From: Moraxellaceae bacterium UBA2031
GTDB taxonomy: Bacteria > Pseudomonadota > Gammaproteobacteria > Pseudomonadales > Moraxellaceae
DNA length: 10,768 nucleotides
Direction: 5' to 3'
Assembly: GCA_002333145.1 (NCBI GenBank)
Contig: DDBN01000074.1
Span: 1 to 10,768 of the forward strand
The translations under genes were made by a program, and so were the position numbers. Under the pieces are notes generated by a model. That model was given only the letters and a program-made list of their open reading frames with translations, had not been told where the DNA came from and did not search any database. Shown here one piece after another: positions 1 to 5,649 of this stretch (position 1 is its first letter; the number at the start of each line of letters is the position of its first letter).

Positions 1-23
1 GACAAGTCCTCCCCTTCTCCACC

Positions 24-52
24 ATGACCCGCTGCTCTGTCGCTCCTATAAT
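24..52 (+). promoter_or_regulatory. Predicted sigma70 promoter of the yigI-ykgJ pair
   Basis: A perfect TATAAT -10 box lies at 47-52. Exactly 17 bases upstream is ATGACC (24-29), which matches TTGACA at four of six positions. Transcription would start near 59, giving a leader of about 50 bases before the ATG at 110. The -10 is convincing and the -35 is moderate. No start site has been measured. Confidence 0.6.
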
Positions 53-109
53 TGCCTGCCGACAGAACAGCCTGCTACGCTGCGACCCGACCACGGCAAG
101 GACCTCCTG

Positions 110-616
110 ATGAGCCAGAGCGATACCACCACTGCACCACGCACCGAGATGACCCCTGAAGAAAAAGGTCAGCTGCTGCTCGATCGCCTCAAATCAGCCT
201 TCGATAACACGCCTTTCGTACGGGTAATTGGCCTCGAACTAACACATGCCAGCACCGACGTTGTGACGGCACGATTCGACATGAAGCCTGAGCTGGTTGG
301 CAACACCATCAAACAAATCCTGCATGGTGGCGTGATTGCTACTGCACTGGATATGGTTGGCGGCATGATGGGGTTAGTCGCCATTTACCCGCGCATGAAA
401 GAGGATGGTGTTCCGCGCGAGGAGCGCTATCTGCGACTGACGCGACTGGGCACTATCGACATGCGTGTTGACTACCTTGCCCCCGGGCGTGGCCTGCACT
501 TTGAAGCCACCGCTACCCTGCTGCGCGTCGGAAAGAAAGTACTCGTCACGCGCATGGAACTGCGCAATGACAGCAATGACCTTATTGCCGCCGCTACCGG
601 TACTTATTTGTATTAA
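110..616 (+). CDS. yigI: YigI-like hotdog-fold thioesterase
   Basis: This 168-residue protein is a hotdog-fold acyl-CoA thioesterase-type enzyme, expected to hydrolyse an acyl-CoA thioester in the cytoplasm; the substrate cannot be read from sequence. The family signature HGGVIATALD (residues 72-81) carries the usual His-Gly-Gly turn and the Asp on the long central helix. The blocks LVGN (62-65), RLGTIDMRVDYLAPGRG (112-128) and the closing ATGTY (162-166) match my memory of E. coli YigI closely. The first 20 residues are polar, rich in Thr, and probably a disordered extension. The start is supported by AAGGA at 98-102, seven bases before the ATG. The stop codon overlaps the start of the next gene by one base, so the two are probably co-transcribed and translationally coupled. 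Confidence 0.85.
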   Translation: MSQSDTTTAPRTEMTPEEKGQLLLDRLKSAFDNTPFVRVIGLELTHASTDVVTARFDMKPELVGNTIKQILHGGVIATALDMVGGMMGLVAIYPRMKEDGVPREERYLRLTRLGTIDMRVDYLAPGRGLHFEATATLLRVGKKVLVTRMELRNDSNDLIAAATGTYLY

Positions 617-870
617 TGAACTGTCGTTCAGGCTGTGCTGCCTGCTGCATCGCCCCATCCATTTCCTCACCCCTGCCCGGAATGCCCAACGGTAAGCCTG
701 CTGGCGTGCCGTGCGTGCAACTGGATGACAATGGCCGCTGCCTCATTTTTGGCCTCCCTGAACGCCCTGCCGTGTGCTCAAGTCTGCAACCAAACAGAGA
801 GATGTGCGGAGACTCACAAGAACAAGCACTGCGCTTTCTTACCTCGCTGGAAGTCGCGACGCGCCCCTGA
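616..870 (+). CDS. YkgJ-family cysteine-cluster protein
   Basis: This small 84-residue cytoplasmic protein belongs to the YkgJ-type zinc/iron-chelating cysteine-cluster family. Eight cysteines are visible: C3, C7, C10 and C11 in the N-terminal CRxGCxxCC block, then C33, C42, C54 and C64. The blocks GKPAG (26-30), C-x-IF (42-45) and RP-x-x-C (50-54) are family hallmarks. The pattern implies bound metal, either Zn or an Fe-S cluster, but neither the metal nor the reaction is established for this family. Its ATG shares the last A of the yigI TAA stop (TAATG) and there is no strong independent ribosome site, so re-initiation by ribosomes finishing yigI is likely. A strong terminator follows eight bases after the stop. 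Confidence 0.8.
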   Translation: MNCRSGCAACCIAPSISSPLPGMPNGKPAGVPCVQLDDNGRCLIFGLPERPAVCSSLQPNREMCGDSQEQALRFLTSLEVATRP

Positions 871-877
871 TTTTCAC

Positions 878-916
878 CCAATAAAAAACCGGCACTTGTG
901 GCCGGTTTTTTATTGG
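878..916. terminator. Bidirectional intrinsic terminator, perfect 16-bp stem
   Basis: The arms 878-893 and 901-916 are perfect reverse complements (CCAATAAAAAACCGGC and its complement) around a seven-base loop. The GC core CCGGC/GCCGG is flanked by A6 on the left and T6 on the right, so the hairpin has a T tract in both directions. It sits between two converging genes: the YkgJ-family gene ending at 870 and the minus-strand gene ending at 932. Confidence 0.93.
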
Positions 917-931
917 AAAGTAATGACGGCA

Positions 932-1144
932 TTACTGCTCAGTGTCAGCCAGCGTGACAATCGCTTGAGCCCACTTTACGTATTTAAGGTTGGCCAAGTC
1001 GCGCACTGTCTTTACGTTAAAGGCTTCCTTCAGCAATTTTGCATCATTCTCGCTCACGCCAGCGAGGGCATCGACCGGTGCATCGGCCAGCTCTTTCAGT
1101 GACTTACTTTCATAGGCTTTATCGAGTGCCTTATTCAGATTCAT
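932..1144 (-). CDS. Small helix-hairpin-helix-like protein of unknown function
   Basis: This 70-residue protein has no name I can give with confidence. It is predicted to be almost wholly helical. Residues 23-56 (PVDALAGVSENDAKLLKEAFNVKTVRDLANLKYV) read as a helix-hairpin-helix/SAM-like unit: hydrophobic helix, Gly-Val turn, second helix ending in the F-x-V-K-T-V-x-D-L-A block typical of such modules. Those folds often bind DNA or mediate protein contacts, but this one is untested. There is no signal peptide or membrane segment. The start is well supported by AAGGAG at 1151-1156, six bases before the ATG. A nested hairpin (1174-1205) lies in the presumed leader, and the gene ends at a strong shared terminator. 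It is probably a separate transcript, although read-through from yheS, 94 bases upstream, cannot be excluded. Confidence 0.75.
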   Translation of the reverse strand: MNLNKALDKAYESKSLKELADAPVDALAGVSENDAKLLKEAFNVKTVRDLANLKYVKWAQAIVTLADTEQ

Positions 1145-1173
1145 GTAGTGCTCCTTGAGTTAACCGCAAATGA

Positions 1174-1205
1174 GGTAACGGCGAGATGCCACAACATCCG
1201 TTACC
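1174..1205 (-). other. Nested hairpin in the leader of the 70-residue gene
   Basis: GGTAACGG (1174-1181) and CCGTTACC (1198-1205) form a perfect 8-bp inverted repeat. Inside it, GATG and CATC can add a second short stem around a small loop. Neither direction has a T tract after the stem, so it is not a standard intrinsic terminator. It lies between the yheS stop at 1239 and the ribosome site at 1151-1156. It could be a 5' leader structure, an operator, or a weak transcript end for yheS. Confidence 0.45.
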
Positions 1206-1238
1206 CTCGAGACTAGCCCAATGCCGTAACAGGTCAAG

Positions 1239-3128
1239 TTACGAATTTGTAGCCTCGCTCAATTCCAGCCATTTTATCTCTAGCGCAGCCATTTCTGCGT
1301 CCAGCACCTGTTTTTCAGCCAAATGCCGGGCCAAGTCATCTTTTTGGGCGGGCTCGTAGAGCGCAGCATCTCCCAACAGACCATTCAGCTCAGTTAAACG
1401 ATCCTGCACAGCGGCCAACTGATTCTCCAGCTTGGCTAGCGCTTTTTGCTGATCCCGCGTGGTCCCTGTTTGCTTTACTGGCAGTGGTACCGCTTCAACC
1501 TTCAGAGCCGCCGCCTTCTTTGCCGGCTTGGCCCCTTCTCTCTTCTTATCTTGCGCGGAGCGCCAGTCACGCAGCCATTGCGCATAATCGTCGAGATCAC
1601 CCTCGAAGTTACGTGCCTCGCCATCTGCCACCAGCAAGAAGTCATCACAACACGCTTTCAGCAAATGACGCTCATGCGACACGATCACCAAAGCACCCTG
1701 ATACTCCTGAATGGCCAGCGTCAACGCATGACGCATTTCCAAATCAAGGTGGTTGGTAGGTTCATCGAGCAGCAGCACATTCGGGCGTTGCCAAACAATT
1801 AACGCCAGCGCCAGGCGCGCCTTCTCGCCGCCAGAAAAATTCTCGCACGACGTATCAATGCGATCGCCAGCAAAGCCGAAGCTACCAAGAAACTTGCGCA
1901 GCGTTAGCTCATCGGTGCGCCCGGCAATACGTGACAGCTGCAGCAGCGGCGAAGCCTTCAGATCCAGATGATCAACCTGATGCTGCGCAAAATAACCAAT
2001 ACGGGTGTGGTCTGAAACCGTACGCTCACCCTGCTGCGCCGCAATTTCACCCACCAGCGTTTTAATCAGCGTTGACTTACCGGCACCGTTCGGGCCAAGC
2101 AGTCCCAGACGCGTATCAGGGGTCAGTGAAAAATTAACGCCCGCAATCACCGTGCGCTCACCATAGCCTGCATTGATGTCATCCATACGGATAAGCGGGC
2201 TGGCCAAGCGTTCCGGCTCCCGAAAGCGAAAACTAAACTGCGAATCCACATGCGCAGGAGCAATCAGGGTCATGCGCTCCAGCGCTTTGATACGGCTCTG
2301 TGCCTGGCGCGCCTTGGTGGCTTGTGCACGGAAGCGGTCAATATACTTGGTCAGATGCGCCACATCCGCCTGCTGCTTTTCAAACTGTTGCTGCTGCTGC
2401 GCCAGACGCTCGGCACGGGTACGCTCAAAGGTCGAGTAGTTACCACGGTAGTGCGTAATACCGGTCTGCTCTACATGGAGAATGTGCTCAACCACGTTAT
2501 CAAGGAAGTCACGATCGTGAGACACCATGATCAGCGTGCCGGTATAGGCACGCAGCCAGTCTTCCAACCAGAGGATGGCATCGAGGTCGAGGTGATTGGT
2601 CGGCTCATCCAGCAAGAGCAAGTCCGAGCGACACATGAGTGTCTGTGCCAGATTGATGCGCATACGCCAGCCGCCAGAAAAATCCGCAACGTTCTTCTGC
2701 TGCTCCTCATCCGAAAAACCAAGGCCTGCCAACAGGCGCGCGGCCCGCGACGGCGCGGTATAGCCTCCGATCTCCTCATAGCGCTGATACAGGTTAGCCA
2801 GATCCTCGTAGCGCTCCTCGTTTTCCGCTAGCAGCAGGTCGCGCTCAATCTGGCGTAACTCGGTGTCACCATCCAGCACATAATCCAGCGCGCTCATTTC
2901 CAGCGCACTGACTTCTTGCGCCATGTGCGCCACCGTCCAAACGGTGGGGCGCTCTAGGCGGCCGGCATCGGGGGTCATCTCTCCCAGCAAAAGGTTAAAG
3001 AAAGTGGATTTGCCAGCGCCATTGGCGCCGGTCAGACCGACTTTCCAGCCAGGATGAAGTGCAAAAGAAGCGTCGCGATAGAGTTCGCGGCCGTTGCGAA
3101 GAACGGCAAGTTGGGAGGCAATAATCAT
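1239..3128 (-). CDS. yheS: ABC-F ATPase YheS
   Basis: This is a 629-residue ABC-F protein with two ATPase domains and no membrane segments. ABC-F proteins act on the ribosome, and close relatives bind the tRNA exit site to relieve problem translation states. Domain 1 has Walker A GANGAGKST (34-42), signature SGGWR (151-155), Walker B ending LLLLDEP with Glu175, and the switch His204. The inter-domain linker (about 222-300) contains YIDRFRAQATKARQAQSRIK, typical of the subfamily. Domain 2 has GPNGAGKST (345-353), SGGEKAR (432-438), LLLDEP with Glu456 and His485. A C-terminal coiled coil covers about 556-629. All catalytic residues are present. Alignment with E. coli YheS from memory favours ATG at 3128 (MIIAS...) over an in-frame TTG at 3158. 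No Shine-Dalgarno sequence precedes it, and a -10-like box ends only eight bases upstream. Confidence 0.93.
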   Translation of the reverse strand: MIIASQLAVLRNGRELYRDASFALHPGWKVGLTGANGAGKSTFFNLLLGEMTPDAGRLERPTVWTVAHMAQEVSALEMSALDYVLDGDTELRQIERDLLLAENEERYEDLANLYQRYEEIGGYTAPSRAARLLAGLGFSDEEQQKNVADFSGGWRMRINLAQTLMCRSDLLLLDEPTNHLDLDAILWLEDWLRAYTGTLIMVSHDRDFLDNVVEHILHVEQTGITHYRGNYSTFERTRAERLAQQQQQFEKQQADVAHLTKYIDRFRAQATKARQAQSRIKALERMTLIAPAHVDSQFSFRFREPERLASPLIRMDDINAGYGERTVIAGVNFSLTPDTRLGLLGPNGAGKSTLIKTLVGEIAAQQGERTVSDHTRIGYFAQHQVDHLDLKASPLLQLSRIAGRTDELTLRKFLGSFGFAGDRIDTSCENFSGGEKARLALALIVWQRPNVLLLDEPTNHLDLEMRHALTLAIQEYQGALVIVSHERHLLKACCDDFLLVADGEARNFEGDLDDYAQWLRDWRSAQDKKREGAKPAKKAAALKVEAVPLPVKQTGTTRDQQKALAKLENQLAAVQDRLTELNGLLGDAALYEPAQKDDLARHLAEKQVLDAEMAALEIKWLELSEATNS

Positions 3129-3136
3129 GGGCGCGG

Positions 3137-3145
3137 ATTCTATCA
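3137..3145 (-). promoter_or_regulatory. Extended -10 promoter element next to the yheS ATG
   Basis: Read on the minus strand, TGATAGAAT is a TGn extended -10 (TGA at 3145-3143) followed by TAGAAT (3142-3137), five of six matches to TATAAT. No good -35 is visible at 16-18 bases, which extended -10 promoters tolerate. Only eight bases (CCGCGCCC) separate the -10 from the ATG at 3128, so transcription would begin at or just before the start codon. Confidence 0.45.
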
Positions 3146-3182
3146 GCTTGCGGGGCAACCCGTGGCATTCATCGCTGAAATG

Positions 3183-3207
3183 AAAAACGGGCCCGTAGGC
3201 CCGTTTT
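3183..3207 (-). terminator. Intrinsic terminator of algP
   Basis: On the minus strand AAAACGGGCC (3207-3198) pairs perfectly with GGCCCGTTTT (3193-3184) around a four-base loop, and a run of five T follows the stem (3187-3183). It begins 16 bases after the algP stop and separates algP from yheS. The four A/T pairs on the other side could give some termination on the plus strand, but no gene there needs it. Confidence 0.88.
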
Positions 3208-3222
3208 CATAGCTCAGACGGA

Positions 3223-3903
3223 TTACTCAGCGTCTGGCGTCAGTACGGTGCGCTCTGATGCCTTGGCCTTGGACGCCTTAGCCTTGGCAGCAGGCTTGTC
3301 CAACGACTTCACCTTAACTGGCTTAGGGGCTGCAGCGGGCTTTGTTGGGGCTTTAGGAGCTGCCTTGGGGGCTGGCTTTGCTGCTGGCTTAGCAGCCGCT
3401 GGCTTTGCTGGAGCCTTGGCGGCAGCAGCTTTTGGAGCAGCCTTAGCGGCCGGCTTGGCAGCGGCCTTGGCCGGGGCCTTAGCAGCCGCTTTTTTTGTGG
3501 CCGGCTTCAGCTTGCTCTGTACATAAGCCTTGAGCTGGCTCTGCTTCTGCAAACCCTGAATAGCTGACTTAGCCTGCTCAAAATCTTTCTTGGCGGCATT
3601 GAGCGCAGTCTTGGCTTCAGTCTGTGCCTTGCTGGCACTTTCCTTTACGGCCTTGATAGCATCTTTGTCAGCCTTAGCGATCTGCTGCTCGATCTTCTTT
3701 TGCAGATCCTTGTAGTTGGACTCTGCCTTTTCAACGAGCTTGCGAGCGGACTCAATGTATTTTTCCGCTTCCTTCTGGGTCTTTTCGACAACCTTCTGGA
3801 AGTGTTCCTGTAAATCGTTCACTTGCTTCTCCAGGTCCTTCTTGAGTTTATCCACCGTCGAGGCGGCAGGTTTTGCAGCGGGCTTTTTCTTGGCAGAAGC
3901 CAT
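3223..3903 (-). CDS. algP: AlgP-like histone H1-type protein
   Basis: This 226-residue, strongly basic protein has two parts. Residues about 15-130 are a long charged helix, probably a coiled coil, with heptad-like Leu/Val/Ile positions and many Lys-Glu pairs. Residues 131-212 are almost only Lys, Ala and Pro in AAKPA/APAK-type repeats, followed by a short acidic end (TPDAE). This matches AlgP (AlgR3) of Pseudomonas, a histone H1-like DNA-binding protein linked to alginate gene control. The tail is shorter than I recall for P. aeruginosa AlgP (about 350 residues). The neighbours FKBP isomerase, algQ and dsbB support the call. The start is ATG at 3903, with GAGGA at 3911-3915 seven bases upstream; the in-frame GTG at 3909 is too close to that ribosome site. 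The N-terminus also carries a KKKPAAKP patch. Confidence 0.82.
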   Translation of the reverse strand: MASAKKKPAAKPAASTVDKLKKDLEKQVNDLQEHFQKVVEKTQKEAEKYIESARKLVEKAESNYKDLQKKIEQQIAKADKDAIKAVKESASKAQTEAKTALNAAKKDFEQAKSAIQGLQKQSQLKAYVQSKLKPATKKAAAKAPAKAAAKPAAKAAPKAAAAKAPAKPAAAKPAAKPAPKAAPKAPTKPAAAPKPVKVKSLDKPAAKAKASKAKASERTVLTPDAE

Positions 3904-3943
3904 GGGCACATCCTCATGTGATTAACGCGACGGGTCGGCGCAA

Positions 3944-4005
3944 GAACCTCTGTCGGTCAGGCCGTCATCGTGGCCATTGGACATCGGCCTGACAGGCAGA
4001 GGTTC
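3944..4005. repeat. Long imperfect inverted repeat, 21-base arms
   Basis: Arms 3944-3964 (beginning GAACCTCTG, ending GTCAGGCCG) and 3985-4005 are reverse complements at 19 of 21 positions. One exception is a possible G-T wobble and the other a G-A mismatch. The 20-base loop contains TGGCCA. No T tract follows on either side, so it is not a normal terminator. It lies in the algP upstream region, where an algP transcript starting near 4010 would place this hairpin at its extreme 5' end. It could equally be a dispersed palindromic repeat. Confidence 0.8.
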
Positions 4006-4016
4006 ATTGTGCGAAA

Positions 4017-4022
4017 AATATA
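4017..4022 (-). promoter_or_regulatory. Candidate -10 box of algP
   Basis: TATATT on the minus strand (4022-4017) matches TATAAT at five of six positions. No acceptable -35 is seen at 16-18 bases. A start near 4010 would put the FNR-like box centre (4070.5) about 60 bases upstream, the position used by FNR/CRP-type activators at class I promoters. This is a weak call from spacing alone. Confidence 0.3.
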
Positions 4023-4039
4023 CGATGTAACGCTGAAAA

Positions 4040-4113
4040 GCGAGCACAGACAGACACGCCCCCTTAATCTGGATCAAATTTTCGGCGTACTGATGGCCTG
4101 TAGTTGTGCTCGC
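4040..4113. repeat. Perfect 9-bp inverted repeat enclosing the FNR-like box
   Basis: GCGAGCACA (4040-4048) and TGTGCTCGC (4105-4113) are exact reverse complements. A second short pairing, ACAG (4050-4053) with CTGT (4098-4101), continues the stem after a small bulge. The 56 bases between the outer arms include the FNR-like box at 4064-4077. It may be a folded RNA, a pair of protein half-sites, or chance. Confidence 0.4.
4064..4077. promoter_or_regulatory. FNR/Anr-like box between algP and fkpA
   Basis: TTAATCTGGATCAA matches the FNR/Anr consensus TTGAT-N4-ATCAA at nine of ten defined positions; the only departure is A for G in the left half. Its centre is 4070.5. Towards fkpA, TGTAGT (4099-4104) lies at class II spacing but is a poor -10. 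Towards algP, TATATT (4022-4017) fits class I spacing. Which gene it serves, if any, is undecided. Confidence 0.45.
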
Positions 4114-4119
4114 AATGTT

Positions 4120-4151
4120 TTTGTCATGACTATCGCGATGCCTGTCACAAA
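4120..4151. promoter_or_regulatory. Operator-like palindrome upstream of fkpA
   Basis: A central ATCGCGAT (4132-4139) is an exact palindrome. TTTGT (4120-4124) and ACAAA (4147-4151) lie symmetrically about the same centre. A second exact 8-base palindrome, GTCATGAC (4123-4130), overlaps the left arm. The symmetry resembles a dimeric regulator site, but I do not recognise the regulator. It lies about 100 bases before the fkpA start. Confidence 0.3.
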
Positions 4152-4254
4152 TGCACCACGCAAATCCACATAGCCAATATCGAGGCTGCACAGTATGCTC
4201 GATCGGGTTTTATGGCCGGCAAATCAAACGGCTGAATATCCATAAGGAGAACAC

Positions 4255-5010
4255 ATGAAGCGCACCCTGATCGCTGCCGCCCTGCTGGCCAGCCTGTCCG
4301 TTCCTGCATTGGCTGCCGACAAAAAAGTCGCTACCTCTGTCCTTGCCAACGATGATGCCAAAGCAGCCTATAGCATTGGCTTTCTCAGCGGCATGAGCCA
4401 TGCCCAGCATATCGACAAGCTGGACATTGATTCCTATGTATCTGGCTTCCGTGACGCATTTGCCAAGAAAGAGCCAAAGCTCAGCGAAGACGAAATGAAA
4501 TCCACGCTGGAAGCTTTCCGTAATCGCCTGCAGCTAGAAGCCGCCGAAAAGGCCAATCGGGCCGCAACCGAGAACAAGGCGAAGTCGGCTGCCTTCCTAG
4601 CCGAAAACAGCAAAAAGCCGGGCGTAAAAACGACCAGCAGCGGCCTGCAATACGAAGTGATGACACAGGGAACAGGTGCCACACCCAAAGCCAGCGACAT
4701 GGTGAAGGTGCACTATCACGGCACGTTGGTTAATGGCAGTGTTTTCGACAGCTCTGTTGAGCGTGGCGAACCAACAACCTTCCAGCTGAACCAAGTTATT
4801 CCGGGCTGGACAGAAGGCCTGCAGCTCATGAAGGTCGGCTCCAAATTTCGCTTCGCGCTGCCACCAGAACTGGCCTATGGAGAGCAAGGTGTAGGCCCGA
4901 TCGGCCCCAATTCTGCACTGGTATTTGAAGTTGAATTACTGGGCATTGAAAAGCCTGTAAGTGATGCACCCGCAGCAGGCACAGACACCAAGAGCAAAAA
5001 GAAAAAGTAA
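4255..5010 (+). CDS. fkpA: Periplasmic FKBP-type peptidyl-prolyl isomerase
   Basis: This 251-residue FkpA/Mip-type protein catalyses cis-trans isomerisation of prolyl bonds and acts as a periplasmic chaperone. Residues 1-20 are a signal peptide (MKR, hydrophobic stretch, cleavage after ALA). There is no lipobox Cys, so the product should be soluble. Residues about 30-130 form the helical FKBP_N dimerisation arm and 148-231 the FKBP domain. The isomerase pocket residues are all present: Tyr154, Asp165, Phe176, Val181-Ile182, Trp185, Tyr208 and Phe224. The C-terminus is a Lys-rich tail (KSKKKK). AAGGAG at 4244-4249, five bases before the ATG, fixes the start. It diverges from algP across a 351-base control region. 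The symbol fkpA reflects periplasmic location and architecture; mip-like would be equally fair. Confidence 0.9.
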   Translation: MKRTLIAAALLASLSVPALAADKKVATSVLANDDAKAAYSIGFLSGMSHAQHIDKLDIDSYVSGFRDAFAKKEPKLSEDEMKSTLEAFRNRLQLEAAEKANRAATENKAKSAAFLAENSKKPGVKTTSSGLQYEVMTQGTGATPKASDMVKVHYHGTLVNGSVFDSSVERGEPTTFQLNQVIPGWTEGLQLMKVGSKFRFALPPELAYGEQGVGPIGPNSALVFEVELLGIEKPVSDAPAAGTDTKSKKKK

Positions 5011-5024
5011 GCTGTAACGCCCAC

Positions 5025-5054
5025 GAAAAAGCCGGCCATCAGGCCGGCTTTTTC
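5025..5054. terminator. Bidirectional terminator between fkpA and algQ
   Basis: GAAAAAGCCGGCC (5025-5037) and GGCCGGCTTTTTC (5042-5054) pair perfectly over 13 bp around loop ATCA. T5 and A5 at the two ends give a T tract in each direction. It starts 14 bases after the fkpA stop and lies 48 bases beyond the algQ stop. A smaller hairpin, CGGGC/GCCCG (5059-5076), follows on the algQ side. Confidence 0.92.
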
Positions 5055-5102
5055 ATTTCGGGCACCGATTTGCCCGCATTTATATCAGCACTGTCTAAAT
5101 TG

Positions 5103-5576
5103 TCAGGCAGGTACAACAGGTGCCGGCGCATGCAACAAGGCGATCATGCGATCCTCAATCTGGAATCGCTCTTCCAGCGTCAGTCCCAGTTGCGACAGCT
5201 CGTGTGGCAAGCCACCCAGCACATCGGAATCCTCAGGATCATCATGCAAGTCATTAAAATGGATAATGGCATCTAGCGAGGACTGGAGCCTCTGCAGCAA
5301 GGCCTGACCTTCTGCCAGTATTTTGCGCCCTTGCGCCTCACCCTCCGCCAGCAATTCGTCATACACCTCGAAATAACCGGCTGACACATAGTCCATCAGC
5401 ACTTCGCAGAAGGCTTGAACACGCTCAATGACGGGGGCTGATTCTGAGGGGGAGCGAGCATCCTCACCCAGCCCCAACATCTGGACAATGAGTGACTGGC
5501 GCTCGTCAAGCCAGCGTCGCACTAGCATTTCGACACGGTGGTGATGGTCTTCAGGTCCGGCAGACGGGTTAAGCAT
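5103..5576 (-). CDS. algQ: Rsd/AlgQ anti-RNA polymerase sigma factor
   Basis: This 157-residue protein is of the Rsd/AlgQ family, which binds the housekeeping sigma70 factor and frees core RNA polymerase for other sigma factors. In Pseudomonas it also affects alginate and siderophore genes. Family blocks seen are RRWLDERQSLI (20-30), LMDYVSAGYFEVYDELL (60-76) and ERFQIEDRMIALLH (136-149). The whole protein is predicted to be a helical bundle. The length is close to P. aeruginosa AlgQ (about 160). The start is ATG at 5576, backed by AAGGAGG at 5582-5588 with five-base spacing; the open frame extends further upstream into dsbB but those residues do not look like the family. Residues 34-49 are variable. 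The dsbB stop is 73 bases upstream and no terminator is seen between, so co-transcription with dsbB is likely. Confidence 0.9.
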   Translation of the reverse strand: MLNPSAGPEDHHHRVEMLVRRWLDERQSLIVQMLGLGEDARSPSESAPVIERVQAFCEVLMDYVSAGYFEVYDELLAEGEAQGRKILAEGQALLQRLQSSLDAIIHFNDLHDDPEDSDVLGGLPHELSQLGLTLEERFQIEDRMIALLHAPAPVVPA

Positions 5577-5649
5577 GACAGCCTCCTTGGCAAACTTCAC
5601 AAGACTGATCAGCCTATGCCCGTCACCCGTTGACTGCAAGCAAGGGCCC

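Noticed and set aside
635..1102. Plus-strand open frame of 155 codons
   Set aside because: It overlaps the YkgJ-family gene in another frame, runs through a strong terminator and across the antisense of the small HHH gene.
3129..3158. TTG start ten codons upstream for yheS
   Set aside because: No ribosome site is seen and family members begin at the MIIAS-like segment.
3248..3526. Plus-strand Ala/Gly/Leu-rich open frame that resembles a membrane protein
   Set aside because: It is the antisense of the AlgP Lys/Ala/Pro tail; the composition is forced by the repeats on the other strand and there is no ribosome site.
3904..3909. GTG start two codons upstream for algP
   Set aside because: It lies one base from the GAGGA ribosome site; the ATG at 3903 has proper seven-base spacing.
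3922..4191. Minus-strand 89-codon open frame in the algP-fkpA gap
   Set aside because: No ribosome site, no recognisable domain, and it spans the inverted repeats; it looks like chance.
5602..5615. Near-palindrome AGACTGATCAGCCT upstream of algQ
   Set aside because: Short and common by chance; no linked promoter boxes or second copy were found.
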